Source of the DNA: Hydrogenophaga aromaticivorans
GTDB lineage: Bacteria; Pseudomonadota; Gammaproteobacteria; Burkholderiales; Burkholderiaceae_C
Reading direction: 5' to 3'
DNA length: 64,000 nt
Assembly (NCBI RefSeq): GCF_013387465.1
Contig: NZ_VYGV01000011.1
Location: 1 to 64,000, forward strand
Shown here: piece by piece, positions 59,686-64,000 of the stretch
How positions within the stretch are numbered: the stretch's first letter is position 1
Layout of the letters: each line of letters opens with the position of its first letter
Translations under genes and position numbers: made by a program
The notes under the pieces: model-generated
The model's input: the letters and a program-made list of their open reading frames with translations, nothing else
Databases searched by the model: none
What the model was told of the DNA's origin: nothing

Positions 59686-61527
59686 TCAACCCATGCCTGG
59701 CTGCGCAACCATTTCATTTTTTGGTACTCGCGCCAAACCCGCCTCAGGAATGAACGGTGATGACGGCTTTGCTCCGGCAGCGCTGACCACCAAGGACTTT
59801 CTGGCTCGTGTCATCGCGACAAAGAACAGGCGCCGCTCCTCCTGAAGAGAAGCGCTTTCATCGGGAAAAGTGCCATCCTCGCACCCGACCATCCAGACGC
59901 AATCCCACTCCAACCCTTTGGAGCCATGCGCAGTGAGCAAGGCCACCGATGCGCTCAGCTGCAGATCGTCCTTGCTCTGATCCCGCCTCGAACGCAAATC
60001 CTGGAGCCTTTGTCTCATCAGATCAACGGCCCCCTTTTTGGGGAGTGGCTTGGCAAATGCCTGAACCACGACCGGCAAGAAATGCTTCGCACGGGTATTG
60101 GGTGCACAGGAGACGAGGAAATCTTGGATGGCCGTAGCCACAAATGCGATGCCCCCAGTGTCCAGAATGACGATCCAGGCGGCAATGAGTCGGGCGAGTT
60201 CGCTGATGAGCTTCTTGGAAGACGCACTCAGACTGGCCTTGTCCAACATCGCCTTGGTCAGAGATGAAGGTCCGTTGGCACCGAGTTGCTTGCGCAGTGA
60301 TTCGAGCTCTTCTTCTGAACATCCGGCCCAGCCAAGGAGATGATCGAGATCGAGTGCGCTGTCCTCTACGAGCACACCGACAGCGGCCATGACCACGCTC
60401 ATCTCCTGTGTGTTGAGAATCGAGCCACCATCGGAGCGAACGTAGGGAACTTTCTTTTTCAGGCACATGACTTCGATTTCGTCGAGCCGGCGATTGGTTC
60501 TCGACAGCACACCCACAGTCGATTGATCTTCAAGTGCCTTTGCCACCCATTCAACGCAGGCTTCTGCCTCTTCAGCTCGTGATCCATGCGTATCCCACAT
60601 TGCGCTGCCTCCACTTCCCTTTTGAGACACAAGTAGTTTTGGCATGCGCTCCGTATTGCAGGCAATGAGTCGTTCGGCCGGCTCCAAAACCTCACGGTGC
60701 GACCGGTAGTTCGTCCCCAGCACAACGCGTGTGGCCTGCAGCTCTTCCTTGAACTGGGACATGCCTGCGTATCCCAATGCTCTCCGAAAACCGTAGATGG
60801 ACTGGTCATCATCGCCAACGGCCGTGACCACAGCACCCGCTCTTGCATGGTGCATCGCCCAGGCGTACTGCAGCGCATCGGTGTCCTGGAATTCATCGAT
60901 CATCAGCTGATCGGTCGCCAGCGGCGTAATCAACCCTGCATCGAGCGCCCGGTTCGTCTCAATGAGAATGTCCTGAAAATCGATCACCCCATGTCTCTTG
61001 AGCAGCCCTTGGTAGGTCTTGACCAAACGGGCCTCATTTTCGGTTTCTGGCAATCTAAACTCGCTCTTGAGGGCTTCGATGATGGCCGTGGCCTTCTCGA
61101 TATCAAGCTCAAGTCCGGACTCTTCAATACTCCGCGTGACATAGGAGCGTCGGGGACCCTCCCGGATGATCTCCCACTTGTTCCTGAGTTTGGACCTACC
61201 CTTTTGGAGGATGGCTCGGCCCATGCCCGATCGCGCCATCTGAGGAAAGGCCATGAGCATGTCGATGGAGTGAAAGGTGCCCACCAGCAGGTTGGGCAAG
61301 TGTTCCTTTCCTGCGATGGCGATGATGCGGTCCCGCAACTCAGTCGCCGCATCCCTCGTGAAGGTGACTGCCGTGACAGTGCGCCCGCGCGAGAGATTCA
61401 GTGCCGCCTTTACCGCCAGGGTCTTCGTTTTCCCGGAACCCGGAGCGGCGATCGCCAGGCAGTGCGTCTCGCACGTTGCCACTTGCCGCTGCTCCTCGTT
61501 CAGGGATGCAATCTGACTTTCAAGCAA
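59686..61527 (-). CDS. UvrD/Rep-type SF1 helicase
   Basis: A 613-residue helicase with Walker A AAPGSGKT (27-34), VTFTRDAATELRDR (motif Ia), IDEFQDTD (motif II), GDDDQSIYGFRRA (motif III), LGTNYRSH (motif IV) and LLTAHGSKGLEWD with VAMTRARKSL (motifs V, VI). This is the full UvrD/PcrA set, slightly short of UvrD. The upstream gene ends 39 bases before it on the same strand. It converges on dinG. Confidence 0.85.
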   Translation of the reverse strand: MLESQIASLNEEQRQVATCETHCLAIAAPGSGKTKTLAVKAALNLSRGRTVTAVTFTRDAATELRDRIIAIAGKEHLPNLLVGTFHSIDMLMAFPQMARSGMGRAILQKGRSKLRNKWEIIREGPRRSYVTRSIEESGLELDIEKATAIIEALKSEFRLPETENEARLVKTYQGLLKRHGVIDFQDILIETNRALDAGLITPLATDQLMIDEFQDTDALQYAWAMHHARAGAVVTAVGDDDQSIYGFRRALGYAGMSQFKEELQATRVVLGTNYRSHREVLEPAERLIACNTERMPKLLVSQKGSGGSAMWDTHGSRAEEAEACVEWVAKALEDQSTVGVLSRTNRRLDEIEVMCLKKKVPYVRSDGGSILNTQEMSVVMAAVGVLVEDSALDLDHLLGWAGCSEEELESLRKQLGANGPSSLTKAMLDKASLSASSKKLISELARLIAAWIVILDTGGIAFVATAIQDFLVSCAPNTRAKHFLPVVVQAFAKPLPKKGAVDLMRQRLQDLRSRRDQSKDDLQLSASVALLTAHGSKGLEWDCVWMVGCEDGTFPDESASLQEERRLFFVAMTRARKSLVVSAAGAKPSSPFIPEAGLARVPKNEMVAQPGMG

Positions 61528-61566
61528 TTTTCAGCGCCCTCACCTGTTTCGCGACGAGCGCCACAC

Positions 61567-62379
61567 TCATGCAGGGGTGGAAGACTGTTCTTCCGCCGCA
61601 GCGGCCTTGGAACGCTTGTTGGCCGCTTCGTTACGCCTTTTGTAGAAGGCACGAATCGTGCGAATGCACTGCGTGTTGATGTCCAGAAACATCGAACGCT
61701 CACGCACCCGCATCGTCTCCAGCTGGTTGATGGTGGCACTGTCGTTGAATTCGAGCGTCGCGAATTCGAGGATGGCTTGATCCCAGACACGCAGCGCCTT
61801 GATCAGTCGAACCGTATCGCGTGTTTTCACCTGGAAGCCGGTGTCCAGTGCGGCTGATGTGTAGACCGGGCTGAGCCAGTCGGGATTCTCCTTCTTGGCT
61901 TCACTGGTGAGGGCAAGACCCTGGCTCAGCGCTTGCGCCGCTTCTTCTTCATAGCGCTGGATCTTCTTGTTCACGGCCTCGCGTGTCGCATCAATGTCGG
62001 CCTCGGACATGAAGCGCGCACCGAAGCGGTTGACCAGATACAGCGTGCGATCGGTCAGACCCAGAAACCGCGTGGCTGAGGATGCGATGTGCGGGTTGTT
62101 CAGCTTGATGTCCATCGGAACCACGATGGCGCTCTCGTAGAAGCGTTCGAGCTCGTACTGACCGAGCTTTCGCTGGCGACGGGCCATCTCACGAGACAAC
62201 TGCCCCCTTTGTTCGGCGGTCAGTTCTTTCCGGTCGATGTGTTTGGCCCCTTGGCCAACCTCACCAGCGCTCACCGCCGCATCGGCGAAGGTGCTCGCCT
62301 CTTCGATGGCAGCTTCTGCCGCCACCAGCTCAGTGTCGGCGCTGATCGCGGCCGCAGCATCATTGGAAGTTTTCACCAT
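61567..62379 (-). CDS. Hypothetical protein, possibly DUF1845/AcaB-like
   Basis: A 270-residue mainly helical protein with an acidic Ala-rich N-terminus. The middle has MDIKLNNPHIA and LYLVNRFGARFMSEADIDATRE; the basic C-terminus is FYKRRNEAANKRSKAA. The length and late helices recall DUF1845 (AcaB-type) proteins of ICEs, but the match by eye is weak. It precedes the UvrD-like gene and may be its partner. The start at 62379 lacks a strong ribosome site. Confidence 0.5.
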   Translation of the reverse strand: MVKTSNDAAAAISADTELVAAEAAIEEASTFADAAVSAGEVGQGAKHIDRKELTAEQRGQLSREMARRQRKLGQYELERFYESAIVVPMDIKLNNPHIASSATRFLGLTDRTLYLVNRFGARFMSEADIDATREAVNKKIQRYEEEAAQALSQGLALTSEAKKENPDWLSPVYTSAALDTGFQVKTRDTVRLIKALRVWDQAILEFATLEFNDSATINQLETMRVRERSMFLDINTQCIRTIRAFYKRRNEAANKRSKAAAAEEQSSTPA

Positions 62380-62694
62380 CAAATTATTCGAGTACCCAGC
62401 AGCAGCTGAGAGGCGATGCACCTGATGCCGAGGCACCGAATGCACTGGGACGTGCCTGATCTCGATCTCCGTATGAGCCCAGATACTGCCAACCGGGCAG
62501 CGCGGCCTTTAACCAGAGGGTCACGAGCGAACCACTGGTTTGCACCATTTTGTGACCCCGTCAGGCGCGAAAGAACCCAAATGAGTCGTTTACAAGGTGC
62601 GTTTTCAAAACGCCGGCTCCCCACCCGGTGAAAGCAGCCACTCAGGGTTTCCATTCAATGTTGAATATGTGCGCGAAAAAGGCATGCTGATCAC
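62380..62694. other. Divergent intergenic region, no gene seen
   Basis: The 315 bases between the minus-strand gene at 62379 and the plus-strand gene at 62695 hold only short, style-poor open frames. Promoters for both directions are expected here, but no pair of -35 and -10 boxes was clear enough to assign. Confidence 0.4.
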
Positions 62695-62907
62695 ATGGCC
62701 GACTACCTCGACGAACTCATGGACAGCGCTCTACGAGCAAAACGACAACCGCACATCACCGCTGCGCGCGTTCACCTCAAGCGGGCCGCTGATATCCTGG
62801 AGCAACACACCCACTGTGTTGTCCTGCGCCAATCAGTTCAGTTCGCTCTGCAACACGCATCCTCCACGCTGGCCAGCGGGAGCATTTCAGGACGGACGCT
62901 GGCGTGA
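62695..62907 (+). CDS. Hypothetical small helical protein
   Basis: A 70-residue, helical, His-containing protein (MADYLDELMDSALRAKRQPH). Its stop overlaps the GTG start of the kinase-like gene (GTGA), which supports it as the first gene of a two-gene operon. Function is unknown. Confidence 0.5.
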   Translation: MADYLDELMDSALRAKRQPHITAARVHLKRAADILEQHTHCVVLRQSVQFALQHASSTLASGSISGRTLA

Positions 62908-63458
62908 GCAACCCTGCACTTCATCCATGCGTATTCCTCGTCGGACTGCATGGGTGCGGCAAGACGACGGTCGGAATGGAACTGAACCATAGCCACGGCT
63001 GGGCACACTTGAGCCTTGGTGACCTCGGGCGCATGGCCAGAATGCGCAAACCACACCCGTACTTGAGTTTGAGATTGATGGCCTCCCTTGCTGGCCAGAT
63101 TCCGGGTGAACGACTTCGCCCTCAAGTCATTGACGCCTTGCTCAATCAAGTACAAGTTCTTCGGGAGCGTGCCCCTGTGATCGTGGATGGCTTCCCAAGC
63201 GAGCCGTACCATGTCACGAAGCTGCCCTCAGGAGCAAAGCTGGTGTGCCTAGAAGTGCCAGAGAACGTGCGTCTGGAGCGCTTGGAGTTTCGGACCCAAA
63301 CCTCTGCGCGTCGCTGGAACCCCGACATGGGCCCCGGCCTTCGGGACCATCAGCTCCCCTTCCTGCTACAGGAGCATGCAAGCCGTGTGGTGAAAGTTTC
63401 CGCAGCCGGCCACATCGAGGATATCGCCCGGGACGTGCTCTCCATCGCCTTTCGATAG
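62904..63458 (+). CDS. Adenylate-kinase-like P-loop protein
   Basis: A 184-residue protein starting at GTG. The P-loop GLHGCGKTT (residues 14-22) is followed by LSLGDLGR, VIVDGFPSEP (the adenylate-kinase-like DGFP motif) and LECRQ-like LERLEFRTQTSARRWN. Its length and layout match small adenylate-kinase-type nucleoside kinases. Substrate is unknown. A terminator follows. Confidence 0.7.
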   Translation: MSNPALHPCVFLVGLHGCGKTTVGMELNHSHGWAHLSLGDLGRMARMRKPHPYLSLRLMASLAGQIPGERLRPQVIDALLNQVQVLRERAPVIVDGFPSEPYHVTKLPSGAKLVCLEVPENVRLERLEFRTQTSARRWNPDMGPGLRDHQLPFLLQEHASRVVKVSAAGHIEDIARDVLSIAFR

Positions 63459-63465
63459 ACGAAAA

Positions 63466-63502
63466 AAAACCTCCAGGCCCCTTGCGGGACTTGGAGGTTT
63501 TC
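63466..63502 (+). terminator. Terminator after the kinase-like gene
   Basis: A 10-bp stem AAAACCTCCA/TGGAGGTTTT with a 16-base loop ends in a short T run, 7 bases after the stop. Confidence 0.65.
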
Positions 63503-63580
63503 CTTGAAATGGCGCTTCGCTCGGGCCCGACCTGCAGAACCCACAGGCTGCACAGGTCTTGCTCAAGATCAAAGGCCAGC

Positions 63581-63976
63581 TTACTTGTTGCCTTCTTCAA
63601 GCGCCGAGGCCATCAGTTCAGTCGCCACGCTGGCACCATCTTCACAGAGGCGAGCCAATTCCTTTCGGAACTCTCCCAACCGCTGCCCGTTGGACAGGTT
63701 GCCGAACTTGAACTGCATGTACTTGACCACCAGGTCTTGTTGCAGATTCATCGTGTGGATCTCGGTGACAAAGCACAGGTAGTCCTTGGTCATCTCGCCG
63801 AAGCGGTCCACCATCTTCTTCCAAGCGTCGAACACCTCAAGAGGCTTGTCCTGCCACGCGTCTCCCCAGCGGAGTTCAGCCCATCGGACAAACTGATCGG
63901 CATACCCACCGGCTTCTGCGTGATCCGAAATCAGGGACATCGGATCGACTTCTTCATCCCGGTGTTCAGTGCTCAT
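63581..63976 (-). CDS. Hypothetical helical protein
   Basis: A 131-residue acidic, largely helical protein (FVRWAELRWGDAW, VFDAWKKMVDRFGEM, LARLCEDGASVATELM). The segment NLQQDLVVKYMQFKFGN is amphipathic. No family is recognised. It begins 24 bases from the window edge, so its promoter lies outside. Confidence 0.55.
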   Translation of the reverse strand: MSTEHRDEEVDPMSLISDHAEAGGYADQFVRWAELRWGDAWQDKPLEVFDAWKKMVDRFGEMTKDYLCFVTEIHTMNLQQDLVVKYMQFKFGNLSNGQRLGEFRKELARLCEDGASVATELMASALEEGNK

Positions 63977-64000
63977 CGCTGGATCGCTCGATCCTCCCTG

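Noticed and set aside
60697-61857. 386-residue plus-strand open frame opposite the UvrD-like gene
   Set aside because: The minus-strand gene has the full helicase motif set, so this is an antisense artefact.
1-64000. CRISPR arrays, tRNA and rRNA genes
   Set aside because: No regular spacer-repeat pattern, cloverleaf or rRNA segment was recognised on either strand.

Overview
This 64 kb window looks like part of a large conjugative plasmid or integrative and conjugative element (ICE) from a betaproteobacterium, most probably a member of the Burkholderiales. That placement is inferred from high GC content, codon usage and protein style, not from a marker gene. No rRNA, tRNA, ribosomal protein or core metabolic gene is visible. 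The content is typical of mobile elements: many small unknown genes in tight operons, a tyrosine recombinase, a TrbM-like secreted protein, a DUF1173 protein, an actin-type partition module, an H-NS-like silencer, a type III restriction-modification pair, an IS element and a type IVb (R64-like thin) pilus operon.

Layout. 0.3-7 kb: a protein built of 29-residue LLGGD/APVT repeats, an AAA ATPase with a small partner behind a promoter with phased TTATAC repeats, and a run of small unknown genes including a 29-residue Cys-rich protein. 7.3-16.2 kb: an 1118-residue unknown protein, an SF1 helicase, a protein with a helicase-associated-type region, a TrbM-like protein and other unknowns. 16.2-23.1 kb: a tyrosine recombinase on the minus strand, a lone GspG-type pseudopilin, a CoiA-like protein, an XRE-type regulator and unknowns. 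23.3-28.0 kb: type III Mod and Res, overlapping and with lower GC, apparently a cargo insertion. 28-32.8 kb: small genes, a lipoprotein, an ERCC4/XPF-type nuclease and a SprT-like protease with a palindrome at its start codon. 32.8-35.0 kb: two minus-strand genes including DUF1173. 35.0-36.0 kb: about 1 kb without a convincing gene, carrying hairpins and three TTTCGTAGAAA sites. 36.0-42.5 kb: a compact operon with a ParR-like adaptor, a ParM-like actin, two small membrane proteins, a bactofilin-like protein, a single-pass protein, a membrane-anchored tandem AAA+ ATPase, H-NS and a Pmp3-like peptide. 43-44.6 kb: two CAP-domain lipoproteins. 44.6-57.4 kb, minus strand: the pilus operon (transglycosylase, PilL/TcpQ-like, PilN, PilO, PilP, PilQ, PilR, PilS, PilV and a secreted Ig-like protein). 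An IS5-type element splits the last gene and leaves an 8-bp target duplication. 57.7-64 kb: a DinG-type helicase, a UvrD/Rep helicase with an upstream gene, an adenylate-kinase-like protein and a small unknown.

How the parts may work together (inference): the pilus would bring cells together in liquid mating, the par module would keep the element in daughter cells, H-NS would silence it, and the helicases, ERCC4 nuclease and SprT protease would process or repair DNA during transfer. The most unusual feature is the partition operon, where an actin-like ParM gene is co-transcribed with a bactofilin and a membrane-anchored p97-like double AAA+ ATPase. I know of no described system with that combination.
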